Assembly (NCBI RefSeq): GCF_020283565.1 | Contig: NC_060060.1 | Coordinates: forward strand, 60,993,257-61,057,256 | DNA from: Trifolium pratense | Taxonomy: Eukaryota; Streptophyta; Magnoliopsida; Fabales; Fabaceae | DNA length: 64,000 nucleotides | Direction: 5' to 3' | Shown: positions 1 through 10,605 of the stretch, one piece after another | Position numbering within the stretch: the first letter of the stretch is position 1 | Layout of the letters: every line of letters starts with the position of its first letter | The notes under the pieces: generated by a model | What the model saw: the letters and a program-made list of their open reading frames with translations, nothing else | The model's database searches: none | What the model was told of the DNA's origin: nothing | Translations under genes and position numbers: made by a program

Positions 1-530
1 ACTATGAAAACGATAAAGAACACGATGAAAATTGTTTACCCAGTTCAGTCAAAACCGACCTACTCTGGGGTGAGAGCCACTCTCCGTTCCACTATCAAAT
101 GATGTTCTTGATTACAATGAAATCTCACAATAGAGTTACAAGAATTAGCCTTGATCCTAATTCTATCCTAAGCCCGAATTTCTTCCCGTGACCAAGAAAT
201 TCAATATGAAAGTGATTATAAGATAAAAGAATCAACACCCAGAACCTAGAGATGAACAAAGAGTAACCCTTTTAACCCTAGCCGCCGCTTTGGTGAAAGA
301 AACCCTCAAAACTTGTTGTCAAAAAACAGAAAACGTGACCCTTTAAATACCCTGCAGCAATTTTCGCCCGAGGCACCACTTTTTTCGCCTGGGGCGAAAA
401 GAAAACAGAGAGCCCCCTTTTCCTGCTTCAAATTTCGCCCGGGGCACGGTTTTTTCGCCCGGAACGAAAAAATAGCAGATTAAACGGATCCTCAATTCTC
501 TTATATATTTATAGGAAAAATATGAAAATT
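1..530 (-). mobile_element. Partial copia-type LTR, antisense, cut by the window edge
   Basis: Read on the minus strand, bases about 30-110 give a CCAGAGTAGG...GACTGAACTGGGT...AACAATTTT segment that resembles the end of the copia LTR at 61,850-61,890 of this window (CCAGAGTAGG...GCTGAACTGGGTTAACAATTTC). The region also holds GC-rich inverted words (TTCGCCCG..., CGGGGCGAAA) at 365-465. No coding sequence is visible. The assignment rests on this one internal similarity, and the boundaries are uncertain. Confidence 0.4.
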
Positions 531-969
531 AAATAACCATCTTCAACCTTATGCTTGTCACATGTGTGACACATGTCCTTTCAAAATCGTTTGTTCTTAT
601 CTTCACTTGACGTTTGAATTTAAATATTGGTAAAACACTTCTTCTTTTGCCGCACTTAATTTTCTTCTACTTCGAATCTTCCATTTATATTTTGAACTCT
701 AACAATTTAACATGATTTTTTAAAATCCAGCTGAATTTAAAAAATGATTAAAATTTTATATATAACACAAACACACAATGATATGTGTTTTGATAAATGT
801 TAAGTAAAATAAAAATTGAAAATGAACATAAAAGGATTATATTTGTACTTTGTACCAAAAAAAAAGAGAGCACCCATTTATATGAATCTCTAAACACAGA
901 ATTTTATAATTAAAGTTATTATCAAATAAATCTCAAAAGTAAAAATTTGCTTATAATTAAAGCTGAATA

Positions 970-1057
970 AAGTTGATGTATTTAGATAACATTACCGTCT
1001 AGATACATCAACTTTAGAATGAAGTAAACTTTTTCTTATATACAGGACGGGAGAGAG
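970..1057. mobile_element. Degraded Stowaway-like MITE fragment
   Basis: An inverted repeat, AGTTGATGTATTTAGA / TCTAGATACATCAACT, is followed by a GGACGGGAGAGAG|TA end. The GGACGGAGGGAG-type end next to TA is the hallmark of legume Stowaway MITEs. The left end is missing. Confidence 0.45.
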
Positions 1058-1566
1058 TATTTCATTCTTGAATGATGATCAATTTGGTGGCTGCAGTATG
1101 TAACTTACAACAAGATCAAGTTCAACTACCCTCATATACACACACGTGATGTTATTCTAAACCTAAATAAAAGTAGAATATTCTGACGTAAAATAGTCAC
1201 TAGAATCAAACAATGACCTCATAACTGTCAGTTTGGACATATGTCAATAAAATACAAAATGAGGTAAGAATAAGACCAAAGGGGGTGTGAAAAAGGTTAT
1301 ACATATGGAGTAGTAGTATTGAACAATATGAAAAATTATTAAATTGTGCTCATTGCTCGTGTAAGTGTTTATTACCTTGTCAAATATAAAATGACTTATA
1401 TATGAGTTATAAGTAGGGATGATTCTTTCTAAAAGAAAATAGAAATAATTCAGTTTCATAAAAAATTAAATTAAATCAAACTCTTAATTTTAAGACACTA
1501 TCCTATTGATTCTGGAGACGAATCCCTCCATTTAGGTTCTGCTCATCAAAATGATAATTTAGGGGT

Positions 1567-1708
1567 AGTAGGAAACTCCAAACATAGAAAACTACTTTTT
1601 AGATTCATTGAAAATCTAATGTATTTAATCTATATAATGGACTATATACATTAGATTCTCAATAAATCTAAAAAGTAGTTTTTCTCTTATATTAAGGACC
1701 GGAGGGAG
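1567..1708. mobile_element. Stowaway-like MITE
   Basis: Long inverted repeat: AAACTACTTTTTAGATTCAT near 1,588 and its complement near 1,650-1,680. It ends in GGACCGGAGGGAG followed by TA. The left terminus is degenerate. Confidence 0.6.
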
Positions 1709-1908
1709 TAGTATCTAATAGTAATGAAATTTAGAAATAGTAATGGAAAACAGTAGTATCATTATACAATGTCCTAACATTTAAGAAGTTTTCACCGTAA
1801 CTATTTAGAGTTTACATTTGTTCTTACAGTGTTACAAAGAGATGGGAATAGAGGGGAATATATTTGCATTTAAGAAGTTTTCACCGTAACATATAGTTGC
1901 AGAGATTA

Positions 1909-2040
1909 GAAAGTATTTTGGGTTTTTTGCCAACATTGGGTTTCGTCATGTAGGGAGAGAGGGGAATAGAGCGGCCCACTTAATGGCCAAATTAGCTGTA
2001 ACCCAGCCCAATAGAGTGTGGTTGGAAGATGCCTCTCAAT
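1909..2040 (+). pseudogene. LINE RNase H C-terminal fragment
   Basis: An open stretch encodes FRHVGREGNRAAHLMAKLA followed by NRVWLEDA. This is the usual C-terminal end of the RNase H domain found at the 3' end of plant LINE ORF2 proteins (the H-V-x-R-E-x-N-x-x-A-D/H-x-x-A-x motif). It runs into a T-rich tract at 2,041-2,056. There is no start, and nothing upstream in frame is recognisable. It is a relic, probably from a different LINE copy than the one that follows. Confidence 0.6.
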
Positions 2041-2079
2041 ATTTTTTTTTTTTTTTACTTTCACCACCAGTTTAATCTG

Positions 2080-2310
2080 GTTCGAGGATCATTTTAGCAT
2101 CAAGAAACAAATATGGTTTTCAAATATGGTTTTCCAAATGAAGAAGGTTATGTCAACATGAAGAAACAAATCCAAAATGAAGATATGGATCCTCAAATTG
2201 AGCCTAGTCAGAAAGCTAAGAATAAATTAAAGAAAAAAAAGACTAAATCAGGACACTAACACCATCACTAAGCCCTTCACAAATGAATTTAAAACTGTGG
2301 AGGTATATGA
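2080..2310 (+). pseudogene. LINE ORF1 region, left part, interrupted by the MULE
   Basis: This sequence lies immediately left of the MULE and shares the 9-bp target duplication with the sequence right of it. The last frame before the insertion (about 2,270-2,310) stays open across the junction into 14,834-14,997 when one duplication copy is ignored. It reads towards the ORF1/ORF2 boundary of the LINE at 15,440. Several stops are present, so this is a relic. Confidence 0.5.
2302..2310. repeat. MULE target-site duplication, left
   Basis: GGTATATGA directly precedes the left terminal inverted repeat and recurs exactly at 14,825-14,833 after the right one. Nine bases is the typical Mutator-superfamily duplication length. 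Confidence 0.9.
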
Positions 2311-2402
2311 GATGATTTCTCTCCCGACCCCCCTCATTTCTTTTATACCCCCTGAATTTCCGTTTTTACCCTTGGGGGGTACTGCGGTTTATAAAAACCG
2401 AA
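2311..2402 (+). repeat. MULE left terminal inverted repeat
   Basis: About 90 bp, pairing with 14,712-14,824. Shared blocks are TTTCTCTCCCGACC, TTCTTTTATACCCCC, a pyrimidine-rich stretch and the dyad at 2,383-2,402. Confidence 0.85.
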
Positions 2403-2538
2403 GTCTTTTGACATCTTGAAACATTTCGGTAACTGCGAACCGAACGTGGTGTTGACATCGTTCGGTATCCACGAACCGAATGTAGGGTGTCTTCGGTGGA
2501 TATTAACCGAAGGGTTGCTTCGGTTGATATTAACCGAA
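2383..2538. repeat. Dyad cluster 1 (TTCGG-N10-CCGAA), five copies
   Basis: Copies start at 2,383 (TGCGG variant), 2,425, 2,461, 2,492 and 2,519. Each is 20 bp, for example TTCGGTATCCACGAACCGAA and TTCGGTGGATATTAACCGAA. The half-sites are fixed and exactly 10 bp apart while the spacer varies. The cluster lies between the left end and PMD gene 1. Confidence 0.9.
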
Positions 2539-3076
2539 GTTGTCTTACATATGAACAATTTCAGTAAGTTCGTTTTATTTTGAAAAACAAACCACAAAAC
2601 TCCTCTCTTCCTTTCTTCTACACATTTGCGGCCAACTTCAACATCCAACTTCAAATCACATTTCATCAATTAAGTTTCTTTCCTTTATTTGTCATTCTAT
2701 GCATTCCTCATCACCATGACATTTCAAATTCATTTTTTGTTCTTCCCTATAAAAATTCCAAAATTTCAATATCTGATTATTGAGTTAAATTGTTGATTAT
2801 GTTGTTTGAATCGTTGATTATTGGTTAGTTGTTAGATTGGTTACATACTAGCATGAATGAATGTTGCTAATTGAGTTAAATGTGAATATGAAGCTAATTG
2901 AGTTATAGTGTACTCTAAGTGTTTGTCAAAATGTACGAGTGAATATGAATGCATGTTTCCATTTGAATTATGTTTCCATTGTTGCAAGAATCATGTGTTC
3001 GATTGAATTATAAGTATGAATTTATCATAGATTAATTGTTTGTATTGATTGTGAATTTATTTATCTATGTATAGAT

Positions 3077-5227
3077 ATGGAAGAAAATCTACCTAGGGGT
3101 AGGCATGGAAAGGCAATCAATGCACATGCTTCCGCTCGTAGAGAGCTTGCTGTAAATCATCCGTCCAAACGAGGTCGTCTCAAAGGACCAACTCCGGGGC
3201 AAGGTACACATGATGCCGAGGCGGGTGGGTCGCATACACGTGGACGGACACGTCTAGGACAATCATTGGTGGTGCAAGATGAATTTGATGCCGACCAATT
3301 TTTAAATGCGTGTTTTGATTATGATGATCTTGGATCACCACAAGTCTCACCACAAGTCTCACCGCAACACTCACCGCAAGATGAACCGCAAGACCCACCG
3401 CAACAACCACCTCGACAACAACGGCGCAAACCGGTACGCCGAAGACCACCAAAGTGTTCACGTAATGATGATGAAGTAGGTTTTGGAGGAGGACCGACGG
3501 ATTTGTCCTTGTTAACGGAGTACGATAAGCATATGGCTCTTCCGATATGGTATGCAGACCCAAATGACAAAGAGGTAAACCAATTTAAAATACGACGATT
3601 ATTTTATTAAAAATGTTGTGATTACGTTAGCTCGATAATTTTTTGTGTTATTGGAATTTTTCAGATTTTAGCGGTAAATTTACGTTGCATCGCCAGCGGA
3701 AAAAAAGTTATTAATATACAAAAACCGTCCCGCCGCACGGACAGGTGGTTTTGGGATGTGGTTGAAGCATCGGGTTTGGAGCCGCTTACCCGGACTAATT
3801 TTAGCGTGCTTGACTACGGGCTCCTCTGGGCATTTGTTGAAAGATGGCATACGGAGACGAGTTCATTCCACATTCCATTGGGTGAGTTGGCCATCACATT
3901 GGACGATGTCCAGTGTCTGTTGCATATTCCGATCGAGGGAAAGTTTCTGAACCATGGCAAAATGTCAAGGGATGAAGCGGCTGACATGGTTAATTCATTT
4001 CTAGGAGTTGATCGGAATGTTGTTATGGGTCATTTTGCCAAAATGAACGGGCTCCATCTGAAGCATTCTGACGTGGAGGATATCTATAGTATTAACCACG
4101 GATTAGCTGATAAAGCTGTTGCTGAAGGTAAGTCGGCGCATGAGATTAAGCTGTATAGGGACAGGTCCATACGGGCTTTCTTGCTATTTTTGGTCTGTTG
4201 TACCATATTTAGCAACAAAAGCAGTTACTACGTGGACGTAGTATACCTGCAGTATTTTCAGGATTTGTCGGCTGTCCGTGAATGGAATTGGGGTGCTGCT
4301 GCTCTGGTTCATTTGCAACATTATCTGGATGATGCGTGTTTGGTGACAGTGAATCAGATGGCTGGGTACATGTCTTTGCTTCAGGTAACATAAACGTGCG
4401 CTTACGAAAATTATTCAACATGTATGATATGTAATGTCCGTCAATATAATGAAACTTGTTTGTCATGTTTTCAGGGCTGGATAATTTCTCATTTTCCGGG
4501 ACTTAGTGTGTGGGCGCAGGATCCTATCTATTCTGAGAGCATGCCTCGAAATGCAAAGTTTGTTCCCGGAGCTGGACATAGGGAACCAAGTAGCTATAGA
4601 AACAGTTTGGATAATATTCAGACGTACGGCTGCGTATTCAGTCCATATGATGATCACCGACACGTCCGCCCTTTGATAAATTCATGCTGGTTTTCTGGAT
4701 GGTTGAGATGTGGTAATTTGAAAGCAAAGCACTTGCCTGAATGCGTGCTTAGACAATTTAAACATGTCCAAGGCATTCCAAGAAAACCGGATTTGTCTGC
4801 GACTCCGGGGATGAGCCTATGTGAGATTGATCGTGTTTTTATGGAGGAGTTGGATTTGAGGATGATTGCTGAAGAGATGAGGGGTCAGGCTGTGGTTAGC
4901 GCATGGGACCATGAACCTGGATACATGACATGGTTTTACAAAGTGTCGCATCCAGTTATGCGACCTGTACAAGCTCCGGCGTCACCACCAAGGCCACCTA
5001 ACTTAGAGGTGTTGATAGAGGCCGCGGAAGCAAGGAATGACCCTAACATGCTTCAGGTATGCCGTGGTGTTAGGGATGAGGTGGAGAGGTCACTTCGCGA
5101 AGGTGAGGCGGTGGAAGGAACTCCTGTTCATGGTACTTTGCGGAGGATTTTGAATTTGCTTAACCCTGTTTTGACGTGTCGGCGACTTAAGCGGGGTAGA
5201 GGGAGACGGTACAACACTCGAGAGTAG
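3077..5227 (+). CDS. Plant mobile domain (PMD, aminotransferase-like) protein 1
   Basis: Three exons are supported by GT..AG borders: 3,077-3,574, 3,665-4,384 and 4,475-5,227 (656 aa). All introns are phase 0 and about 90 bp. Residues 1-165 are low-complexity, with a basic start (GRHGKAINAHASARRELAVN) and Q/P/S repeats (SPQVSPQ, PQDEPQ). The PMD begins at exon 2: WFWDVVEASGLEPL, then LLWAFVERWHTETSSFH, LGELAITLDDVQCLLHIPI, and later YVDVVYL and WNWGAAALVHL. These words are diagnostic of the family annotated as aminotransferase-like PMD or 'PP7 long form homolog'. PMD proteins include the Arabidopsis nuclear proteins MAIN and MAIL1 and are also known from MULE and gypsy transposons. A role in transposition or silencing escape is inference. 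The neighbour at 6,158 is a paralogue with the same exon plan. Confidence 0.88.
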
Positions 5228-5441
5228 GCTTAGCTAATATTATAACTCAGTTGTTTAATGTAATTTTATTATTTGAATTTGTCGAATTTGGATGTAGTTT
5301 GATTCAAACAATTTGTTGTATTTGACTACGTTTAATTACCCGTTACCTTTTTTAAATTTCCGTTAAATTGATGTGTCTAATACTCAGCTATGTTATGATG
5401 TTACATAAACGTGCAAGACCCAAAACGACCTAATTCCACAT

Positions 5442-5680
5442 TTCGGTAGATTTCTGCCGAATAGATCATATTTCAGTGAACCAAACAAAATTTCGGTATC
5501 CACGTACCGATATCTGGGTAAATTTCGGTACCTAGTAACCGAAATAACTTTCGGTATATTTCTGCCGAATATGTCCTATCCAGTGAACCAATGAAAATTC
5601 CGGGGACTATTTACCGAAATCTGGGTGAGATTCGGTACACAACTGCCGAAAACGCTATAGTTCGGTTCTCATGTACCGAA
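5442..5680. repeat. Dyad cluster 2, seven copies
   Basis: Includes TTCGGTAGATTTCTGCCGAA (5,442), TTCGGTACCTAGTAACCGAA, TTCGGTATATTTCTGCCGAA, TTCGGTACACAACTGCCGAA and TTCGGTTCTCATGTACCGAA (5,661-5,680), plus decayed copies. Copies are spaced about 35-45 bp, often with a CAGTGAACCAA word between. The cluster lies between PMD genes 1 and 2. Confidence 0.9.
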
Positions 5681-6157
5681 ATTAACTAATATATTAGGAA
5701 AAACTTTAAACGTTCACCATTTGCGCGAAAACGGTTTGTAACAGAGGCTAGGGCGATTTTGGAGGTTTCAATCGCAAATTTAAGGTTTCACCAGTAGAAC
5801 GACAATTTCTCTCTTCTAAACATTCAATTTCTCTCTGATAATCACCAAACTCATCTCTACAAGTAAGTTTTCAAACTCAACTCTCTCATTTTCTTGTTTT
5901 TTTTTTTTTTTTTTTTTAATTTTGATTTGTTAATGCTCGTGATTATTGTTTTGATTCCACTAAATTTGGGGTTGTATTTTAATTTAGGGTATATGATTGG
6001 ACTTGTATAGGGTAATTTATTTTAGGGCATATGAATTGGATTTGTATTCTTGTTTATGTGCACCAAGTGTTTGACAAAATGCTTGTATGAGTAGTGTTTG
6101 ACAAAATGCTTGTATGAGTATTGATTTATGTATAAAAATTGTTTGAATGAGTAACCG

Positions 6158-8512
6158 ATGAGTATTGATTTCGTAGATACTTATGGTGACTGTTTTCTTG
6201 TAGGAATCACGACGGACGACAAAGTTGGCCGAACAAGACGTGGCGGTGCAAGCAAAGCACATAGCTCTGCACGTAGACAGGCTGCGGTCAATGTAGATAA
6301 AATTCCAAGTCGAGCTAAAGGGAAAGCAGTTTCAACCACGACGGATGAGCCTCGACCGGAGGATGCAGAATCGTAAGAGGAGAATGAAGATGTGGAAGAA
6401 AATTTTTCTGAAGAAGGGGAAGAGGAAGGGGAGGAAGAAGTGTATGAGGAAGCGGAGGAAGAGGGGGATGATGATGGGGAAGAAGAAGTTGACGAGGAAG
6501 CGGAGGAAGCGGACGAGGAAGCGGATGAAGAGGGGGATGATGATGGGGAAGAAGAAGTTGACGAGGAAGCGGATCAAGAGGGGGAGGAGGAAGGGGTAGA
6601 AGAAGTGGATGACGAAACGGAAGAGGAAATGGAGGAGGAAGAGGAGTCTGAACAACCACCACCAGAACCTAAAAAACCACGGAAAAAGGTTACGCGAGTA
6701 ACACAAGGAAGGAACCCACCACGAGTAAAACCACCACCAGTTACATGTTATGATGGTGGTCCGTCTGACTTGTCTTTGTTGCCGGGATTTGGAAAACATG
6801 TTGCTGTCCCGTTGTGGAAAGGAGAGGTAAGTTACAATTCAGATAACACTATTTATTTTCGATGTCGATTGTTATGAAGTGTAATGAAGTGTAATGTTTT
6901 GCAGCTCCAATCCCGGTATTTGAGGGTAATGAACAACGGGAAAAAAATCAATAAATTCAAGATATGTCCGAAAGAGTACTCGTGGTTTTGGAATGTCGTT
7001 AATGCGTCCGGACTCGAAACCTTGCGGCGGACAAGTTACAATCACACCGATTGGGGGCTGTTGACAGCATTTGCAGAGCGATGGCATCCCGAGACCGGTA
7101 CTTTCCATCTTCCTATTGGTGAGATGACTATAACCTTGGACGACGTGTCCTCATTGCTTCATATTCCGATTACCGGAAAAATGCTCGACCACAACGGAAC
7201 GTCATGTACAAAGGAAGATGGTGAAGAGATGTGCGTAGAGTATCTGAACTTCCCTATCAATAAGTGCAAGAAGGAGTTTAAAAAAATGAAAGGAGCACAT
7301 ATAGGGTTTAAGACGTTGAAGGATTTGTATATCGATAATTTGAAGGATGCCTTGAAAGCTGAAAGGTTAAAGAAGCCTGCTGAAGATGTTGAATTCCTCA
7401 GGGAATGCACCATTAGATGCTATCTGCTATACTTGATCGGTACAACCATTTTCACCAACAAAAGTATGCAGTACGTGGACGTCATTTTTCTTACCTACTT
7501 GCGAGACCTCAGTTTAGTTAACACATGGAATTGGGGTGCTTCTGGGCTGGCATATCTGTACAACTACTTGGATGCTGCAAGCCGCCCGAGATGTGGAAAT
7601 CATGGTGGTTATAATTGTCTATTTCAGGTATACATACAAACTCAAAATGCGTTTTGCCTTTTAACTGAATATCGGTTGTTATAATTAAATATTTTACTTA
7701 CCCATATCATGTGTTTTCAATAGGCCTGGATTATGGCGCATTTCAAAACTTTTGGTGGACGTTTTGTTGATCCAAAATACATCCACGACAATCCCTATGC
7801 GGCAAGATTTTTGCCTTTAAAAGGACCAAAATTTCCAGGGGAGCATAGGTCCGCATTGGATACAATGCGCATGGATGAAGTGGTGTTTTGCCCATATGAG
7901 GAGCACCGGCAAACCAGACCCTTTCAAGATATCAGTTGGTACACTGGTTGGATTATGTGTGGAAGTGCTATTATCAATCCACACTTGCCAGAGCGTGTCC
8001 TCCGACAATTCGGACATGTCCAGTCTATCCCTAGGCACCCTGATGTATCTGCAAAGGCTGGTATGAATCGGTTTATGATTGCTGATGCATTTGCTTCCTA
8101 CCTGACTGCCAACTATGTGACAGAGGAGATGCGAGGACCAAAAGTTGTGCGTGCATTTGATACCGTACCCGGATACATTCCATGGTTATACCGTGTTTCT
8201 CATCCGAAGATATTGCCACCGGTTGAAGCGGATCCACCAACACATGCTAACCTTGAGGAGGACAACGTGAGCGGTGAATGCGACGTGTCTGAAGTGACTA
8301 AGAAGGTTCGAGCGGATTTGAGGAAAGCGCTCGATGGTCAACTCAATTTGGCCGATGCTTTGGTGGTTATTGAAAAAGCCTACACTGATTTGGACCCTGT
8401 AGATGCATATTTGGTGCGACGGAAGAGGAAAAGAGACTCGGGTGAAGGAACAAAGAAGAGGAAGAAGAAGAAGAAGACAACAACGGAAGATGCCGGAACA
8501 AGCAGCTTGTAG
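6158..8512 (+). CDS. Plant mobile domain (PMD) protein 2, with an in-frame stop in the acidic N-terminal region
   Basis: Exons 6,158-6,826, 6,905-7,627 and 7,724-8,512 have GT..AG borders at the same places and phase as PMD gene 1. The N-terminus keeps the paralogue's basic motif (SKAHSSARRQAAVN). A TAA at 6,374-6,376 then interrupts the frame, after which a long E/D-rich run (GDDDGEEEVDEEA twice) continues in the same frame. The stop lies within CGTAAGAG, which could be a splice donor, so it may be intronic rather than a nonsense mutation; another in-frame ATG is at 6,629. The PMD itself is intact: WFWNVVNASGLETL, LLTAFAERWHPETGTFH, IGEMTITLDDVSSLLHIPI, WNWGASGLAYLYNYLD, HPDVSAKAGM. The C-terminus is lysine-rich (RRKRKRDSGEGTKKRKKKKK), a likely nuclear localisation signal. 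The start choice is weak, because CTTGTAG before 6,204 could be an acceptor. Confidence 0.78.
6440..6625 (+). repeat. GA-rich coding minisatellite
   Basis: Two near-copies of a roughly 65-bp block (GAGGGGGATGATGATGGGGA followed by AGAAGAAGTTGACGAGGAAG) start near 6,460 and 6,530. They encode the acidic repeats of PMD protein 2. Confidence 0.75.
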
Positions 8513-8786
8513 TTTTTTATTTTTTGTTTTCGCTATGTTTTATTATTTTTTTTAACCTACCGTGTACAATGGAACAATTTGTCCGTATAATTTCGTTTTG
8601 CCTGGGATGTATGAACATAGATTTATATTGAATGCGGTTTCCATTTTAATTTGTTTTTTAATTGGATTTGGATTGGAATGTATGAATTTCATTTGAAATA
8701 CGATTATATCCGAACAGGTGATTTCGCGTGGATATGATCCCACGGATGATACATAGTTTAAAGTCATTCGTTGGGAAAAGATATAT

Positions 8787-9025
8787 TTCGGTAAAACTCT
8801 GCCGAAACATACTAAAACAGTGAGCCAGAGAAAAGTTCGGGAGGATATTACCGAAATCTGGGTAATATTCGGGTTTCAGTTACCGAAATTACGAGTTCGG
8901 TAAAGTTTTGCCGAAATTACCTATTTCCAGTGAGCGAGTCAAAATTCCGGTACCTAAATACCGAAATCTGGGAACAATTTGGTATGCTTTTACCGAAATA
9001 AAATTTGGTATTCAATCTCACCGAA
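8787..9025. repeat. Dyad cluster 3, about seven copies
   Basis: Includes TTCGGTAAAACTCTGCCGAA (8,787), TTCGGTAAAGTTTTGCCGAA, TCCGGTACCTAAATACCGAA and decayed TTTGG/TTCGGG forms. CAGTGAGCCAGAG- and CCAGTGAGCGAG-like words lie between copies. The cluster lies between the converging PMD 2 and small-ORF genes. Confidence 0.88.
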
Positions 9026-9167
9026 ATCTTTGAAATTACACCGACTAGTATTAATTATAACTTCAAGAAAATGAAACACACTTAGGCAAACTAAAAATCA
9101 CAACAAAGATGAAAAGGAAAACACACTTAGGCAAATTAAAAAACAAAACGATAACAACACGGTCGCA

Positions 9168-9560
9168 TCACTTAGTTTGCCTATTTGGGTCTTCCGGCCC
9201 AACAAGACAAGCAAGGATGGCTTCAACTGATCTTGTCAGTGTCGCATCTAGCTCGATAGGCCCCGTGGAGGAGTACTGCTCGAAGATTGAAAACATAGTT
9301 TCAACATCATCGTTGTTTTCAACAGCCATACGAGTGAAAGCAACGCGTCCGTCAGAACCAATTGATGGCTTTCGATACAGGAGATTTGATACCGTTCTAT
9401 TGTCGTTCGGGTTGTTGACGGTGCGATTCAGTTGGTACAGCTGCTGTTTCAGACCTTCGAACGTTTCACCGTCATTGATTCGAAACAAATGCGGTTTTCC
9501 ATCGCCGAAGTAAACTGCCGCAAGAGTAGATCTCATTCGTTGTGTGAGTGAGACATCCAT
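9168..9560 (-). CDS. Small unknown protein A of the MULE
   Basis: 130 aa from the Met at 9,560 (MDVSLTQRM); an upstream in-frame ATG at 9,635 would add 25 residues. I do not recognise a named family. The protein resembles small ORF B (9,886-10,257) in layout: a short beta-like start (AAVYFGDGKPHLFRINDGET), a helix with LKQQLYQLNR, a YRKP strand, a variable loop, then NNDDVETMFSIFEQYSS and a final strand (ELDATL). This order is reminiscent of a PB1/ubiquitin-like fold, which is inference only. It lies on the transposase strand, so it could be a helper or be co-regulated with it. Confidence 0.6.
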   Translation of the reverse strand: MDVSLTQRMRSTLAAVYFGDGKPHLFRINDGETFEGLKQQLYQLNRTVNNPNDNRTVSNLLYRKPSIGSDGRVAFTRMAVENNDDVETMFSIFEQYSSTGPIELDATLTRSVEAILACLVGPEDPNRQTK

Positions 9561-9885
9561 TTTCCCGTTATTTTTTTTCTGTCGATTGTTGAATTCAACA
9601 AAACACGTGAATTTAAAGATGGGTTTGGTGCACATTATGGCGGTAGGTGAGCGTTAATGAGGTGGATTGGTAGTTAGCGGAGTTAGGTGGGCTTAAATGC
9701 GGTAGGTGGGTGTTGATTCGTTTGGCGAGCGTTTAGAAAATTTAGATGGAGCATAAAAAACGTGCAACATAAAAGCATTCATTAATTAAAAGGTCAACAT
9801 CAACATAACTGAAAAATCAGCGATAACGTAAACGAAAATGCAACGACAACATAACTGAGAATTCAACAACATGAGTAACCAAATT

Positions 9886-10257
9886 TCAGTTTGTAACTAC
9901 TAAGGTAGCATACAAACGTGGATACTTCGGATCAACTTCTACCCCATTGAACATGTCGTTCACATCGTCATCATTTTTCAACTCCTTCCACTCGTATTTT
10001 CGCGGTTGCTCATCATATCCACCGACATTATCACTGGCCAGATCGATTGTCGATTCGTAATACGCAATTTTTTCTATTTTGATTTGTCTGCCGTATTTGA
10101 AGCGATACATGACTTCGATCTGGCGTTTAAGAGCTTGAATAGTCGTCAAATTGTTCGACAGGTCAACGCAGAACAACTCGTCGTTACCGCGAAACTTAAC
10201 TGAAAATGCATGAGATGTCGCCCTATTGTTATTAACAGACCGATTTGAAGCACTCAT
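9886..10257 (-). CDS. Small unknown protein B of the MULE, likely paralogue of A
   Basis: 123 aa from the Met at 10,257 (MSASNRSVN); an in-frame ATG at 10,299 would add 14 residues. It parallels protein A: FSVKFRGNDELFCVDL, then TIQALKRQIEVMYRFK, IEKIAYYES, a loop, then LKNDDDVNDMFNGVEVDPKY and PRLYATLVV. The shared (K/N)NDDDV-x-x-MF motif in the same place supports common descent. No function can be assigned. A compact PB1-like or ubiquitin-like interaction module is possible. It is separated from A by about 325 bp of non-coding DNA. Confidence 0.6.
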   Translation of the reverse strand: MSASNRSVNNNRATSHAFSVKFRGNDELFCVDLSNNLTTIQALKRQIEVMYRFKYGRQIKIEKIAYYESTIDLASDNVGGYDEQPRKYEWKELKNDDDVNDMFNGVEVDPKYPRLYATLVVTN

Positions 10258-10540
10258 TTTGCGAAATTGTTCAAACGTGTTTTTCACAACTATACACATA
10301 CGGCGGTTTTATACTACATTCAATCTAATTACGGCCACATAATTTCGTCGGTGTAATTTTAACCACAACTAAATGTCGGTGTAATCTTGACCACAAAAAA
10401 AAAATAAAAATAAAAATAAAAATTGTCGGTCCAATCTCGACCACAAAAAGTGTCGGTGTAATCTCAAATATAAATTATTTGACGGGTTCGTATCGATTAA
10501 GTTATTTATATGATTTTTAACAAGTTTTTAGGCATATGCT

Positions 10541-10582
10541 TACATCTTTTCTACCCCCCAGTTTTCTTTTATACCCCCAGTA
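10541..10582 (+). repeat. Internal TIR-like sequence
   Basis: ACATCTTTTCTACCCCCC, then TTTTCTTTTATACCCCC, parallels the element's outer end (GATGTTTTCTCTCCCGACCC, then TTCTTTTATACCCCC) in the same orientation as the left TIR. It is directly followed by dyad cluster 4, just as the true left end is followed by cluster 1. Confidence 0.6.
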
Positions 10583-10605
10583 AACAGTTGAAAATTTAAA
10601 CACAT

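Larger units (their letters stand above)
531..1904. other. AT-rich non-coding stretch with MITE relics
   Basis: No coding potential is seen. It holds two degraded Stowaway-like MITEs (listed separately) and a 24-bp direct repeat (CATTTAAGAAGTTTTCACCG...) at about 1,781-1,804 and 1,867-1,890. Confidence 0.5.

Noticed and set aside
6315..6799. Long minus-strand frames opposite the acidic region of PMD gene 2
   Set aside because: They are the reverse of a GA-rich minisatellite, giving Pro/Leu or Phe/Leu-rich translations without any domain.
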